From contig NZ_KB894093.1 of the NCBI RefSeq assembly GCF_000374305.1, positions 868,001 through 932,000 on the forward strand: DNA of 64,000 bases, read 5' to 3'. Both the position numbers and the translations under genes were made by a program. This document shows, in pieces, positions 47,235 to 56,641 of the stretch (the stretch's first letter is position 1; every line of letters starts with the position of its first letter). The notes under the pieces were generated by a model, which worked only from the letters and a program-made list of their open reading frames with translations, was not told the origin of the DNA and searched no databases. This DNA comes from Actinomadura flavalba DSM 45200. GTDB lineage: Bacteria; Actinomycetota; Actinomycetes; Streptosporangiales; Streptosporangiaceae.

Positions 47235-47482
47235 GCAACGACCCTCCATCCGACGGTGGCGGGCCCTGCTATGCGATGGATTCGGTTGAGGTCATCCAGC
47301 GAGCCCGTTGCCGAGCAGGGCACAACGAACCACGACCTTGTGGATGATTTCCGCTCCCGAGTGTAAACGGTCGATGTTCTTCCGCCTACACGGGCACCAC
47401 AAGATCAGATGACCAGAGCGCCGACCGAACGGCCGGGAGGGTCTCAGCCTCGGCGCGCCCCCCTTTCGTCGGCGACCACCGG

Positions 47483-48355
47483 TCAGTCCATGAGTTCTTC
47501 GGCGGCGGAGCGCAGAAGTTCGATGGACTCGGCGGCGGACAGCGAGATCTCCAGCAGGTCCTCAAAGGCGTCGCGGTAGTCGATGACGCCCGACTCCTCG
47601 CCGAAGCTCATGCCACTACCGGTGCGGCCGCCCTCCTGGTAGAGCGCGTCGCCGAGGCCGCTCTCGAACTCCAGCAGAGTGAACGATCCACGAAGACCGA
47701 CGTGCGAACCGATCGAGAACGGGATGATGCGGACAGTGACGAGGTCATCCGCCTCGCACGCATCCGCGACGTGACGGAGCTGTTCGGGCATGATTGCCGG
47801 ATCGACGGCGATACCGACATGGCGGCGGATCACCGCCTCGTCAATGATGTGGTAGCGGCGCGGCGGATTCTCCCGCTCGGCCATGCGACGCTGCCGCTCC
47901 ATGCGCAGCTTCACGACAGGGCCGACGCGCAGCGCGTTGACCCGGCCGGTCGCGATGATCTCGGCGTACTCGCGCGTCTGGAGCATCCCCGGAATCACCG
48001 TGAGCTGGTAGTCGCGAATGAACGACGCACCGGCCTCGTAGCCGATGTAGTTGATGTAGACGTCCGAGGTCTCGCCCCGGTACTGGTTCCACCAGGCCGG
48101 TTCGCGCGCCCCCCGCGCCAGCGCCTGCAAACGCTCCTGCCGGCTCTCCGCCGTCACGTCGTACTGCTGCAAGAGAGCCTGGAGGTCGGTGCGGGAGATG
48201 GCGTTCTTGCCGCCCTCGACGCGGATGAGCTTGGACGGACTCCATTCCAGGCGTCTGGCCACCTGCTCCTGCGTCAGGCCCTTCTCCTTGCGGAGGCTGA
48301 CGAGTTCCGTGCGCAGCAGCGCACTCTGGACGACGGGGCCCTGGTCAGTGCTCAT
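47483..48355 (-). CDS. XRE-family regulator with DUF5753 domain
   Basis: 290 residues. N-terminal HTH (residues ~14-70: LRTELVSLRKEKGLTQEQVARRLEWSPSKLIRVEGG), then the DUF5753 domain with RDYQLTVIPGMLQTREYA and LRHVADACEADDLVTVRIIPF. The start at 48355 is chosen by family alignment; the Shine-Dalgarno is weak. It forms a typical actinobacterial XRE/DUF397 module with the gene at 47037. Confidence 0.9.
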   Translation of the reverse strand: MSTDQGPVVQSALLRTELVSLRKEKGLTQEQVARRLEWSPSKLIRVEGGKNAISRTDLQALLQQYDVTAESRQERLQALARGAREPAWWNQYRGETSDVYINYIGYEAGASFIRDYQLTVIPGMLQTREYAEIIATGRVNALRVGPVVKLRMERQRRMAERENPPRRYHIIDEAVIRRHVGIAVDPAIMPEQLRHVADACEADDLVTVRIIPFSIGSHVGLRGSFTLLEFESGLGDALYQEGGRTGSGMSFGEESGVIDYRDAFEDLLEISLSAAESIELLRSAAEELMD

Positions 48356-49028
48356 CTTCGCTCGCTTGGGTCGATGGAAGGGTCGGCCGCTGCGGGGCGC
48401 CACCTGCCCGGACGCCACCTGCTGCGGTGCCACGTGCACCGGTGCGACCTCTTGAAGTGACAGGTGTCATCCCGCCGGTTGGCCGCCTGAGACGAGGCAG
48501 TCCGCCGCGTGCGGAGGTACGGGCGGGCGCTGAACAAGCCCGCAACGGCGTCCCCCGCGCATACGGCCATACGACGAACCTAGCATGACGGTACGTGTCG
48601 TTCGGCCAACTACCCAGATGCCACATGGCAGATTACCATCAATCGTACTGCCTCCCGGCAGAAGGCCATGCTATGTTGGTTGCAACTTGACGGACGGTGA
48701 AAGTTTCGGGCGGCCGGCACTGCGGCTTCCGGAGCCTCTACCCGGTCCCCGCTCCGGCGGGACGACGAGGAGGTTGGAACGATCGCGACGACACGCACCG
48801 AGCCGCCCACGGAAAAGATCCGCCCTCCGGCACCACCCGATCATCGGCTCACCGGCGAGACGATCGGGAACGGAGCGGAGGGCGCGACCACACGAGACCG
48901 CTGGACGCTCGCCCGGCCTGCGGGACGACCGGCGATGGCCGTCGCCGCCGACCCGCGCTGACCAGGCGAAACCTTCGAGCGGACTCACCAAGTCTAACCG
49001 CGCACGCGCGGGACAGGCCATAGGTGAT
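48356..49028. other. 673-base region between divergent genes
   Basis: No gene can be firmly supported. A TGCTATGTT extended -10-like element is at 48669-48677, next to locally AT-rich sequence (48540-48700) that probably holds the promoters for both directions. A plus-strand open frame of about 60 codons ending near 48962 follows an AGGAGG, but it lacks a clear start and resembles nothing I know. Confidence 0.4.
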
Positions 49029-49202
49029 GTGCCGCCGATTCCCACCCTCCTCGCCCGGGCCGCCCAGCGGAACCAGGCGATCGAGTCGGAGGCCCACTTC
49101 GAGACACGGGATCTCGACATGCACACGAAGCTCACGTCCCCGACCGCCCACCAGCCCTCCGTCCGGCCTCCCCACCCCGCATCCGGGAGGCCGGCATGGT
49201 GA
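49029..49202 (+). CDS. Small protein translationally coupled to the cNMP-binding gene
   Basis: 57 residues from GTG 49029 (AGGTGA just upstream). It reads VPPIPTLLARAAQRNQAIES, then an acidic middle and a Pro/His-rich end. Its stop overlaps the start of the next gene (ATGGTGA), which argues it is translated. No Cys, no membrane helix, no family recognised. Possible partner or leader peptide of the downstream sensor. Confidence 0.5.
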   Translation: MPPIPTLLARAAQRNQAIESEAHFETRDLDMHTKLTSPTAHQPSVRPPHPASGRPAW

Positions 49203-50446
49203 TGCACGAACTGCCGCGCCGTGACGCGTGGGACTCGCTGCCGCCACCCGCCCCACCGCCCGCGCAGGTCGTCCCGGCGCTGCCGGCCCTCAGCGGCCCG
49301 GTGGTGTCCCGCACCGCCCAGAACACGACCTTCTGGACGTCGCTCACCCGCGCCGAGCGCCGCGACTTCGTCCGGGTCTCCGACCGCTACTCCGTGCCCG
49401 CCGGACGGGTGCTGTGGCGCGAGGGCGCCCCGGCCGACCACGCGCTGCTCATCCGCTCCGGCGAGGTCGAGGTCTGCGTCGGCCGCTACGGCGCCGAGCG
49501 CGTCGTCGCCTACCGGCGCGACGGCAGCCTCATCGGAGAGCGTGCCGCGCTGACGTACCGGCGCCGGTCGGCGACGGTCGTCGCCGCGCGCCCGACGAAG
49601 TTCTACCGGATCTCCAGCGAGGACTTCCAGGCGTTCCTGGCCGCCCATCCGCGCCTGCTCGACGTCCTGGAGACGCAGGTCTACGAGCGCCTGGTGGAGG
49701 CCCCGGCACGGCCCGAGCCGGTCGCCGTCCTGGACGACGAGCACGACCTGCCGACCCGTCCGTATCCTCCGCCCCGCCCGGCCGGGGCCGACCGCGCCGA
49801 ACCGGCGGGCCGCCGCTCGGCTCGCCCCGCGTTCCGCCACCCGGAGGCACCGGCGGTCCAGCCGCTCGCGCCCACCGGCTGGGCGGACCGCATGTGCTCG
49901 GTCGTCTACACCGACGTCGCCGGGTTCGGCGGCGGGCACCGCAGCGACGACGACCGGCTCCGCGTCCGCGCGATCATGTACACGATCCTGCGCCGGGTGT
50001 TCGACGCGTCGGACGTCCCGTGGGCGGCCTGCCACCGGGAGGACCGGGGCGACGGCGCGCTGATCGTCGTCCCGCCGGAGATCCCGCCGCGCTCGCTGCT
50101 CGACCCGCTGCTCGCCGCCCTCGCGGCCGAGCTGGCCGAGCACAACCACCGGTCGAGCCCGGCCCTGGCCGTCCAGCTCCGGCTGGCGCTGCACGTCGGC
50201 CCGGTCACGCCGGACGCGCACGGCGTCTCGGGGCTGGCCATCATCCGCGCGGCCCGGCTGCTGGAGGCCCGGGAGCTGAAGGACCGGATGGCCGCCACCG
50301 GAGCCGATCTCGGCTTCATCACCACGTCCTACGTGCATGAGCACGTTCTGACCTCCGAGCACGGCCCGCTGGGCAAGCGCGCGTTCCAGAGCGTGGCGGT
50401 GCGGGTGAAGGAGACGGAGGAGCACGGCTGGATGCGCCTCTGGTGA
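49196..50446 (+). CDS. Cyclic-nucleotide-binding domain fused to a class III cyclase-like domain
   Basis: 416 residues. Residues ~45-165 form a cNMP-binding domain with phosphate cassette SLIGERAALTYRRRSATVV (Glu115, Arg124). A Pro-rich linker (170-225) leads to a class III nucleotidyl-cyclase-like domain (~230-370). The metal Asp residues appear kept (Asp240 in YTDVAGFG, Asp286 in DRGDGALIV), but the purine-selecting Lys and the transition-state Asn are not found (GLAIIRAARLL), so it is likely a sensor rather than an active cyclase. A true adenylate cyclase is encoded 1.5 kb away, so cAMP could be the signal. No DNA-binding domain is seen. Confidence 0.75.
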   Translation: MVMHELPRRDAWDSLPPPAPPPAQVVPALPALSGPVVSRTAQNTTFWTSLTRAERRDFVRVSDRYSVPAGRVLWREGAPADHALLIRSGEVEVCVGRYGAERVVAYRRDGSLIGERAALTYRRRSATVVAARPTKFYRISSEDFQAFLAAHPRLLDVLETQVYERLVEAPARPEPVAVLDDEHDLPTRPYPPPRPAGADRAEPAGRRSARPAFRHPEAPAVQPLAPTGWADRMCSVVYTDVAGFGGGHRSDDDRLRVRAIMYTILRRVFDASDVPWAACHREDRGDGALIVVPPEIPPRSLLDPLLAALAAELAEHNHRSSPALAVQLRLALHVGPVTPDAHGVSGLAIIRAARLLEARELKDRMAATGADLGFITTSYVHEHVLTSEHGPLGKRAFQSVAVRVKETEEHGWMRLW

Positions 50447-50461
50447 GATTCCGGGGGCGCG

Positions 50462-51802
50462 TCAGGCGTCGCGCGGGACGCGCAGCACGAAGCGGGCTCC
50501 CCGGGGGCTGTCCTCCAGGGTGAGGGTGCCGTTGTGGGCGCGGGCGATCTGGAGGGCGATGGGGAGGCCGAGTCCGGTGCCGTCGGCGTCGCGGTCGCGG
50601 CTGTCCTTGAGCCGGGCGAAGCGGCGGAAGACGACCTCGCGGTCGGCGGGGGCGATGCCGGCGCCGTCGTCGCGGACCTCCAGGACGGCGTCGCCGCCGT
50701 CGGGGTGGACCAGCACGTCGATGCGGGAGTCGGCGTGCCGTTCGGCGTTGTCGAGGAGGTTGGTGAGCAGCCGGGACAGCCGCAGCCGGTCGCCGTGCAC
50801 GACGACGCCGGGGACGAGGTCGGGCACGACCGTCTTGGACCGGTCGGTGCGGCCGAGTTCGATGGAGACGAGCGCGGCGAGGTCGACGGGTTCGGACGCG
50901 CCGCGCGTGCCGGCGTCGAGCCGGGCGAGCTGGAGCAGGTCGGTGACGATGGCCTGGAGTCGTTCGAGGCTGGCCAGGACGGCGTGCCCGACGTGGTCCC
51001 AGTCGGTCTGGTCGGGGGCCAGCAGCGCCTCCTCGACCTGGATGCGGGCGGCGGCGATGGGGCTGCGCAGGTCGTGCGAGGCGTCGGAGGTGAACCGGCG
51101 CTGCTGTTCGAGGGCGCCGTCGAGGCGGTCGAGCGTGGCGTTGACGGTTTCGGCCAGGTCGCGGATCTCGTCCCGGTTGGGCGGTACGGGGACGCGGTGT
51201 CCGGACGACCGCGCGGTGATCTCGGCGAGTTCGGCGCGGATGCGGGCGACGGGTTCGAGCGTGCGGTCGACGGTGCGCCAGGTGAGCGCGGCGGTGAGCA
51301 GCAGCAGGAGCAGTCCCCCGGCGATGAGGGCGAGCAGCAGCGGGACGCTGACGTACCAGGGGACGAACGCGTCGGCGGCGTAGACGGTCCAGTCGCCGTC
51401 GTTCTCGTAGACGCGGAACGCGACGACGTTCATGCAGCGGTCGAGCCCGTGGGGCGGGCACATCGCCACGATGTCGTACACGCTGCTCTCGTGCGGGACG
51501 AAGTCCGCGATCCGCCCGCGCCCGGCGACGCGGTCGCTGGCGGCGGCGACGTTGCCGCGCGCGTCCACGACCTGGAGCACGGGCGTGCCGTCCGCGAAGA
51601 GGCGCCGGGGCAGCCGGTCGCGCTTGATGAGGTGGACGACGCCGAGCGCGGCCGAGATGGTCCGTTCGCGCTCGTAGTGATCGGCGCCGGACCGGACGGC
51701 GACCATGATGATGACGGCGACGGCGGAGCAGACCAGCGCCATGATGGTCGTGGTCAGCAGGGTCATCCGAAGCCTGATCGACCAGGTCCGCCGTCCGAGC
51801 AA
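50462..51802 (-). CDS. Sensor histidine kinase (orphan)
   Basis: 446 residues from TTG 51802, chosen because GGGAGGAG lies 5 bases upstream; GTG 51832 is an alternative. Helix 1 MTLLTTTIMALVCSAVAVIIMVAV, an extracellular sensor of ~120 residues with two Cys (MCPPHGLDRCM), helix 2 VPLLLALIAGGLLLLLLTA, HAMP, phospho-acceptor His in FTSDASHDLRSPI, then ATPase N-box LLTNLLDNAERHA, G1 DDGAGI and G2 GTGLGLPIA. All catalytic parts are intact. No response regulator gene is adjacent. Confidence 0.92.
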   Translation of the reverse strand: MLGRRTWSIRLRMTLLTTTIMALVCSAVAVIIMVAVRSGADHYERERTISAALGVVHLIKRDRLPRRLFADGTPVLQVVDARGNVAAASDRVAGRGRIADFVPHESSVYDIVAMCPPHGLDRCMNVVAFRVYENDGDWTVYAADAFVPWYVSVPLLLALIAGGLLLLLLTAALTWRTVDRTLEPVARIRAELAEITARSSGHRVPVPPNRDEIRDLAETVNATLDRLDGALEQQRRFTSDASHDLRSPIAAARIQVEEALLAPDQTDWDHVGHAVLASLERLQAIVTDLLQLARLDAGTRGASEPVDLAALVSIELGRTDRSKTVVPDLVPGVVVHGDRLRLSRLLTNLLDNAERHADSRIDVLVHPDGGDAVLEVRDDGAGIAPADREVVFRRFARLKDSRDRDADGTGLGLPIALQIARAHNGTLTLEDSPRGARFVLRVPRDA

Positions 51803-51906
51803 TCCGTCTCCTCCCGTGAGTGAGGAAATCACCTGCCGGGCACCGGTGCGGGCACGGCAGGCCAGCGCGGGCCGCAAGAGGCGGCAAAGAAATGGAACCT
51901 GGGCCC

Positions 51907-53622
51907 TCAGACGGGCGTGGGGGCGCGCGATCCGGGGTCGTCCTCCCCGGCGGACGGCTCGGTGCGGCGCCGCCGGGGCAGCCGGGGGACGCGCCGCCGG
52001 GTGGGCCGGGACGCGGCGTCCTCGCCGTCGGCGTCGGGCTCGGGGCGGGGCGTGGCGAGCCGGGTGGGGGCGCCGCGTCCGCGCAGGGTGACCGACCGGC
52101 CGAGGTCCCACGCGCCGGACTCGGCGGGGTGGGCGTCGTCCAGGAGGCGTCCGGCGGCGAGCACGCGGGCGTCGGCGGTCTTGGCGAGGTCGCTGAGCCG
52201 GGCGGCCTCGTTCACCGGATCGCCGATGACTGTGTACTCGAACCGCTGCTCGGCGCCGATGTACCCGGCGACGACCTCCCCGGCGGAGACGCCGACGCCG
52301 AAGTCGATCTGCGGCACCTCGGCGCGCAGCCGGGCGGCGAGTTCGCGGGCGGCGCCGAGCGCGCCGCCGGGGGCGTCCTCGATGTCGAGCGGGGCGCCGA
52401 AGATCGCGAGCGCGGCGTCGCCCTCGAACTTGTTGATCCAGCCGCCGTGCGCCTCGACGGCGGTGACGACGACGCCGAAGAACCGGTTGAGGAGGGTGAC
52501 GACGTCGTCGGGGCTGTGGGTCTGGGCGAGGCGGGTGGAGCCGGTGAGGTCGACGAAGAGGACGGCGACGTCGCGGATCTCGCCGCCGAGGCGGATGTCG
52601 TCGGTCTCCAGCGCGAGGTCGGCGACCTGTTCGCCGACGTGGCGTCCGAACAGGTCGCGCAGCCGTTCGTGCTGGCCGAGCCCGGTGACCATGTGGTTGA
52701 ACCCGGCCTGGAGCCGGCCGACCTCGCTGGCGTCGTAGACCTGGATGCGGGCGTCGAGGTCGCCGCGCTCGACGCGGGCCATGCTCTGCCGGAGGGTCTT
52801 GATGGGGTCGGCGACGGCCTTGGTGGCCAGGTAGATGACCGATGCGCCGATGACGATGGCGGTGCCGCCGAGCGCGAGGATGGTGACGGCGAGCTGGGTG
52901 GCGCTGATGGTGGGGACGGCGAGCGCGGCGATGCCGACGCACATGGCGCCGAGCACGGGGATGACGGTGCCGAGCGCCCAGGCGAGCAGGACGCGGGTGG
53001 TGACGCCGGGCAGCCGCACCCGCTTGGACGCGCCGGTGGCCAGGACGAGCGCGGCGGCGGGCCGCAGCAGCCACTCCGACAGCAGGTAGACGATGCCGCA
53101 GGTGGTGACGGCGCCGAGCAGGCAGGTGAGGCCGGTCTTGACGCCGAGCCGGACGCTGAACAGCGCGATGTCCAGGGCGGCCCAGCCGATCGCGCCGAGC
53201 CCCCAGAGCAGGCCGAGCAGGAGGGTCAGCCGGAGCGGGCCGAGCAGGACGGCGCGTCCCTGCGCGTGGTCGGCGACGCCGCCGTCGCGGACGAGCCGGA
53301 TGATCGGCCGCCAGAGTTTCAGTCCGGCGGCGGCGGCGAGCGGCCCGGCGATGGCGGGGTAGCTGAGGAACGCGATGGTGTTGACGAGCCGCGCCCGCGC
53401 CTGCGTGGCGTCGGTCATCGGCGGGTCGGGGATGACCCACAGCGCGAAGACGAGGACGACGGCGGCGCCGCCGAGGTTGGCGACCGCGACGACGACGAGC
53501 AGCACCCACCGGACGCGCACTTCGAGCATCGTGCGCGGGAGGCCGGGCAGTTCCTCCAGCCGTGCCCCGATGTGGCGGGCGAGCGCCTGGTGGTGGCGGT
53601 GTGCGATGTGCCTGCTGGTCAC
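51907..53622 (-). CDS. Membrane adenylate cyclase (class III) with HAMP
   Basis: 571 residues. Six hydrophobic helices occupy residues ~35-285, HAMP follows (VADPIKTLRQSMARVERGDLDARI), then the cyclase domain: metal Asp in VLFVDLTGSTR, adenine-selecting Lys and second metal Asp in INKFEGDAALAIFG, and Asp/Asn/Arg in IGDPVNEAARLSDLAK. All catalytic residues are present, so it should make cAMP. The C-terminus is an Arg/Pro-rich tail of ~60 residues. It matches the Rv1318c-1320c-like layout in mycobacteria. It may feed the cNMP-binding protein at 49196. Confidence 0.92.
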   Translation of the reverse strand: MTSRHIAHRHHQALARHIGARLEELPGLPRTMLEVRVRWVLLVVVAVANLGGAAVVLVFALWVIPDPPMTDATQARARLVNTIAFLSYPAIAGPLAAAAGLKLWRPIIRLVRDGGVADHAQGRAVLLGPLRLTLLLGLLWGLGAIGWAALDIALFSVRLGVKTGLTCLLGAVTTCGIVYLLSEWLLRPAAALVLATGASKRVRLPGVTTRVLLAWALGTVIPVLGAMCVGIAALAVPTISATQLAVTILALGGTAIVIGASVIYLATKAVADPIKTLRQSMARVERGDLDARIQVYDASEVGRLQAGFNHMVTGLGQHERLRDLFGRHVGEQVADLALETDDIRLGGEIRDVAVLFVDLTGSTRLAQTHSPDDVVTLLNRFFGVVVTAVEAHGGWINKFEGDAALAIFGAPLDIEDAPGGALGAARELAARLRAEVPQIDFGVGVSAGEVVAGYIGAEQRFEYTVIGDPVNEAARLSDLAKTADARVLAAGRLLDDAHPAESGAWDLGRSVTLRGRGAPTRLATPRPEPDADGEDAASRPTRRRVPRLPRRRRTEPSAGEDDPGSRAPTPV

Positions 53623-53736
53623 CTGTGCGCCTCCAAGGCCGTACGCCGCCCGGCCCGTGGGGGAACGGACGCCGCCAGTATGACCACTCCCGCAGCGGAA
53701 CGTATACTCACCGGCCTCCCAATTACCCCCTGCGCG

Positions 53737-54555
53737 TCAGCGGCGCGGCAGCACCAGCGGGCGGCCGGTGCGCGGATGCGCGATGACCTCGATGTCGTAC
53801 TGGTACACCTCGGTGAGCAGGTCGGCGGCCAAGACGTCCGCCGACGGCCCGCAGGCGGCGAGCCGTCCGTCCGCGAGCAGCGCGACGCGGTCGGCGTAGG
53901 CGGCGGCGAGGTCCAGGTCGTGCACGACGACCACCACGGCGTGCCCGCGCGCCGCCTGTTCCTTCGCCACCGCGAACACCAGTTCCTGGTGGCGGATGTC
54001 GAGGGCGGCGGTGGGCTCGTCGAGCAGCAGGGTCGCGGCGTCCTGGGCGAGGACGCGGGCGAGCGCGACGCGGGCCTGCTCGCCGCCGGACAGCGCGGTG
54101 AACGGCCGCTGCGCGAACGCGGTGACGTCGGTGGCGGCCATGGCGTGCGCGACGGCGTCGTCGTCGGCGTCCTCGGCGGCGGTGCCCGCCCACGGCACGC
54201 GGCCCATCCGGACGACGTCGAGGGTCGTGAAGGGGAACGACAGTGTGTGCCGCTGCGGCAGCATCGCGCGGCGCATCGCCAGTTCGCGGGGCGTCCACGC
54301 GCCGAGCGGCTTCCCGGCGAGCGCGACCGTGCCCGCGTCCGGGGCGAGGTCGCCGCAGACGGCGGCGAGCAGCGTGGACTTCCCGGCGCCGTTCGGGCCG
54401 ACGAGCGCGAGGATCTCGCCGTGCACGACGTCGAGGTCGACGCCGTCCAGCACGGGCCGGCCGCCCCGCTCGACGCGCAGCCCGGCGACGCGGACGGCGA
54501 CGTCCCCGGCGGTGACGGGCCCGGGCTGCCGCACGCGGCGGCGCAGGGTGATCAT
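53737..54555 (-). CDS. hmuV: Heme ABC transporter ATP-binding protein
   Basis: 272 residues. Walker A GPNGAGKST, the Q-loop in MLPQRHTLSFPFT, signature LSGGEQARVALARVL, Walker B LLLDEPTAALD, H-loop VVVHDLDLA. The LPQ and SFPFTTLDVV features match the HmuV branch of the iron/heme importers. Starts with ATGA overlap on the permease stop. Last gene of the four-gene iron operon. Confidence 0.92.
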   Translation of the reverse strand: MITLRRRVRQPGPVTAGDVAVRVAGLRVERGGRPVLDGVDLDVVHGEILALVGPNGAGKSTLLAAVCGDLAPDAGTVALAGKPLGAWTPRELAMRRAMLPQRHTLSFPFTTLDVVRMGRVPWAGTAAEDADDDAVAHAMAATDVTAFAQRPFTALSGGEQARVALARVLAQDAATLLLDEPTAALDIRHQELVFAVAKEQAARGHAVVVVVHDLDLAAAYADRVALLADGRLAACGPSADVLAADLLTEVYQYDIEVIAHPRTGRPLVLPRR

Positions 54556-55619
54556 CCCCAGCCTCCCGAGCGCGTCCGGGTGCGGCGCAGCAGCCAGAAG
54601 AAGAACGGCCCGCCGACCAGCGACGTCAGCACGCCGAGCGGCAGTTCCTGGTAGGCGATGGACGTGCGCGCCACGAGGTCGGCGGTGACGAGGATCAGCG
54701 CGCCGCCGATCGTCGCGGCGGGGATCAGCACCCGGTGCCCGGGGCCGACGGCCATCCGGATCAGGTGCGGCACGACCAGCCCGACGAACGCGATGATGCC
54801 GCTGAACGCGACGGCCGCCGACGTCAGCAGCGCGATGACGACGACGCAGACGAGCCGCAGCCGCTCCACGTCCACGCCGAGCTGCCGGGCGGCGCGCTCG
54901 CCGAGCGCCAGCACGTCCAGGCGGCGCGCGCACAGGAACGCGGCGGCGACGCCCGCGAGCGCGCACGGCGCGACGGCGCCGACGGCGGGCCAGGTGGCGC
55001 CCGCGAGGCTGCCGAGCTGCCAGGACGTGATCGCGCGCAGCCCGTCGTTGCCGGAGGCGAACATGAGCAGGCCGAGCGCGGCGCCCGCGACGGCGTTGAC
55101 GGCGATGCCGGTGAGCAGCAGCGTGACGACCTCGGTGCGCCCGTTCGCCCGCGACACGACGTAGACGAGCAGCGTGGTGAGCAGGCCCGCGACGAACGCG
55201 GCGAGCACGATCGTCCAGTTGCCCGCGAACGTCAGCCCGAAGACGATCACGGCGGCGGCGCCCACGGCCGCGCCCGACGACACCCCGATCACGCCGGGTT
55301 CGGCGAGCGGGTTGCCGAAGACGCCCTGCATGACGGCGCCCGCGCAGCCGAGCGCGGCGCCGGTGACGATCGCGAGCGCGACGCGCGGGAACCGGACGAG
55401 CCACAGCGCGTTGTCGCCCTGCGCGGCCTCGGGCACCGGCCCGATGTCGAGCCCGATCCTGTGCAGGATCGACCCGACGACCTGCGCGGGCGGGATGTTG
55501 ACCTGGCCGAGGGACGCCGCGACGACCGCCATCACGACGAGCCCGGCCGACAGCCCGGCCAGCAGCAGGACCGGGCCGAGCGCGCCGCGCTGCTCGGGCT
55601 TGGCGGCGGTCGCCGTCAT
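54552..55619 (-). CDS. hmuU: Heme/iron ABC transporter permease (FecCD family)
   Basis: 355 residues, about ten membrane helices. Family patterns: LWLVRFPRVALAIVTGAALGCAGAVMQGVFGNPLAEPGVIGVSSGA, then the C-terminal GIIAFVGLVVPHLIRMAVGPGHR coupling region and ELPLGVLTSLVGGPFFFWLLRR end. It forms the channel of the HmuTUV importer. ATGA overlap with hmuT. Confidence 0.93.
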   Translation of the reverse strand: MTATAAKPEQRGALGPVLLLAGLSAGLVVMAVVAASLGQVNIPPAQVVGSILHRIGLDIGPVPEAAQGDNALWLVRFPRVALAIVTGAALGCAGAVMQGVFGNPLAEPGVIGVSSGAAVGAAAVIVFGLTFAGNWTIVLAAFVAGLLTTLLVYVVSRANGRTEVVTLLLTGIAVNAVAGAALGLLMFASGNDGLRAITSWQLGSLAGATWPAVGAVAPCALAGVAAAFLCARRLDVLALGERAARQLGVDVERLRLVCVVVIALLTSAAVAFSGIIAFVGLVVPHLIRMAVGPGHRVLIPAATIGGALILVTADLVARTSIAYQELPLGVLTSLVGGPFFFWLLRRTRTRSGGWG

Positions 55620-56641
55620 GCCGCGTCGTCGCAGGTCCGGTAGACCGCCGTGGCCAGCGCCTCGATCGTCTCGCCGGTGCGGGCGCCGAAGTTGAGGATG
55701 GTGCCGTCGTCGGCGTCCACGACGCGCCGGTTCTTCCCGGCCGGGGTCTGCGCGATGCCGGGCAGCTTGAGCAGGCCCGCGACGCCGCCGACCGACTTCA
55801 GCCCCTCGGACATGACGAGGATGACGTCCGGCGCGGCGTTGATCATGCCTTCGCTGGTGAGCGGGCGGAAGCCGTTCAGGCCCGCGTGCGTGCCCGCGTC
55901 CTGCGCGCCGACGGCCTGGATCATCGCGTCCGAACCGGCGCCCCTGCCGCCGATCAGGTAGACGCCGGAGGTGCCGCGCAGGTAGAGGAACGCGACGCGC
56001 AGCGGCGTGCCCCGCGCGGGGGCGGTCTTCCTCGCCGCCGCGATCTGCGCGGTGACGCGCGCGTCGAGCCTGGCGCCCGCGTCCTTGACGCCGAGCGCGG
56101 CGGCGATGGCGGTGATGTGCTCGCCGATCGCCGGGAGCGTCTGCTCGTCACCGATCATGACGACGGGGATGCCCGCCGCGCGGACCTGGTCGAGCGCCTC
56201 GGGCGGGCCGATGCTCTTGTCGGCCAGGACGACGGTCGGGTCCAGCCGCAGGATCGCCTCGGCGGACAGGTCGTGGCCCTGGTTGGTGACCAGCGGGACC
56301 TTCGCCGCCGCCGGGAACGTGGTGGACGCGTCGCGGCCCACGACGCGGTCACCGAGGCCGAGGCTGTAGACGATCTCCGCGAGGGAGCCGTAGAGGTTGA
56401 GCGCGAGGACGCGGTCGGCGCTCTTGACCGTCACCTTCTTGCCGTCCGCCGACGCGACCGTGGCCGGGAGCTTGGGCACCGGCCTGCCGATGGGTTCGAC
56501 GTCGCGGTGCGCGACCTTCACCGTGGACGGGCCGCAGGCCGCCGCCGCGTCGTCCGCGCCGGACGCCGTGCCGCCCGTCCCGGCCGCGCATCCGGTCGCG
56601 GCCAGCGCGACCGCGACGGCGAGCACCGCGCGACGCCTCAC
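55616..56641 (-). CDS. hmuT: Heme ABC transporter substrate-binding lipoprotein
   Basis: 341 residues from GTG 56641 (GTGA overlap with the upstream gene). Signal peptide with lipobox ending ATGC (Cys ~18). Cobalamin/heme-type bilobed binding protein: VLALNLYGSLAEIVYSLGLGDRVVGRD, then AEAILRLDPTVVLADKSIGP, and TSGVYLIGGRGAGSDAMIQAVGA. The ligand is inferred as heme from similarity to HmuT-type proteins; a siderophore is the alternative. Confidence 0.9.
   Translation of the reverse strand: MRRRAVLAVAVALAATGCAAGTGGTASGADDAAAACGPSTVKVAHRDVEPIGRPVPKLPATVASADGKKVTVKSADRVLALNLYGSLAEIVYSLGLGDRVVGRDASTTFPAAAKVPLVTNQGHDLSAEAILRLDPTVVLADKSIGPPEALDQVRAAGIPVVMIGDEQTLPAIGEHITAIAAALGVKDAGARLDARVTAQIAAARKTAPARGTPLRVAFLYLRGTSGVYLIGGRGAGSDAMIQAVGAQDAGTHAGLNGFRPLTSEGMINAAPDVILVMSEGLKSVGGVAGLLKLPGIAQTPAGKNRRVVDADDGTILNFGARTGETIEALATAVYRTCDDAA

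Noticed and set aside
46983..47366. Plus-strand 127-residue frame over the DUF397 gene
   Set aside because: Antisense of a clear DUF397 protein that has its own GGAGGG site.
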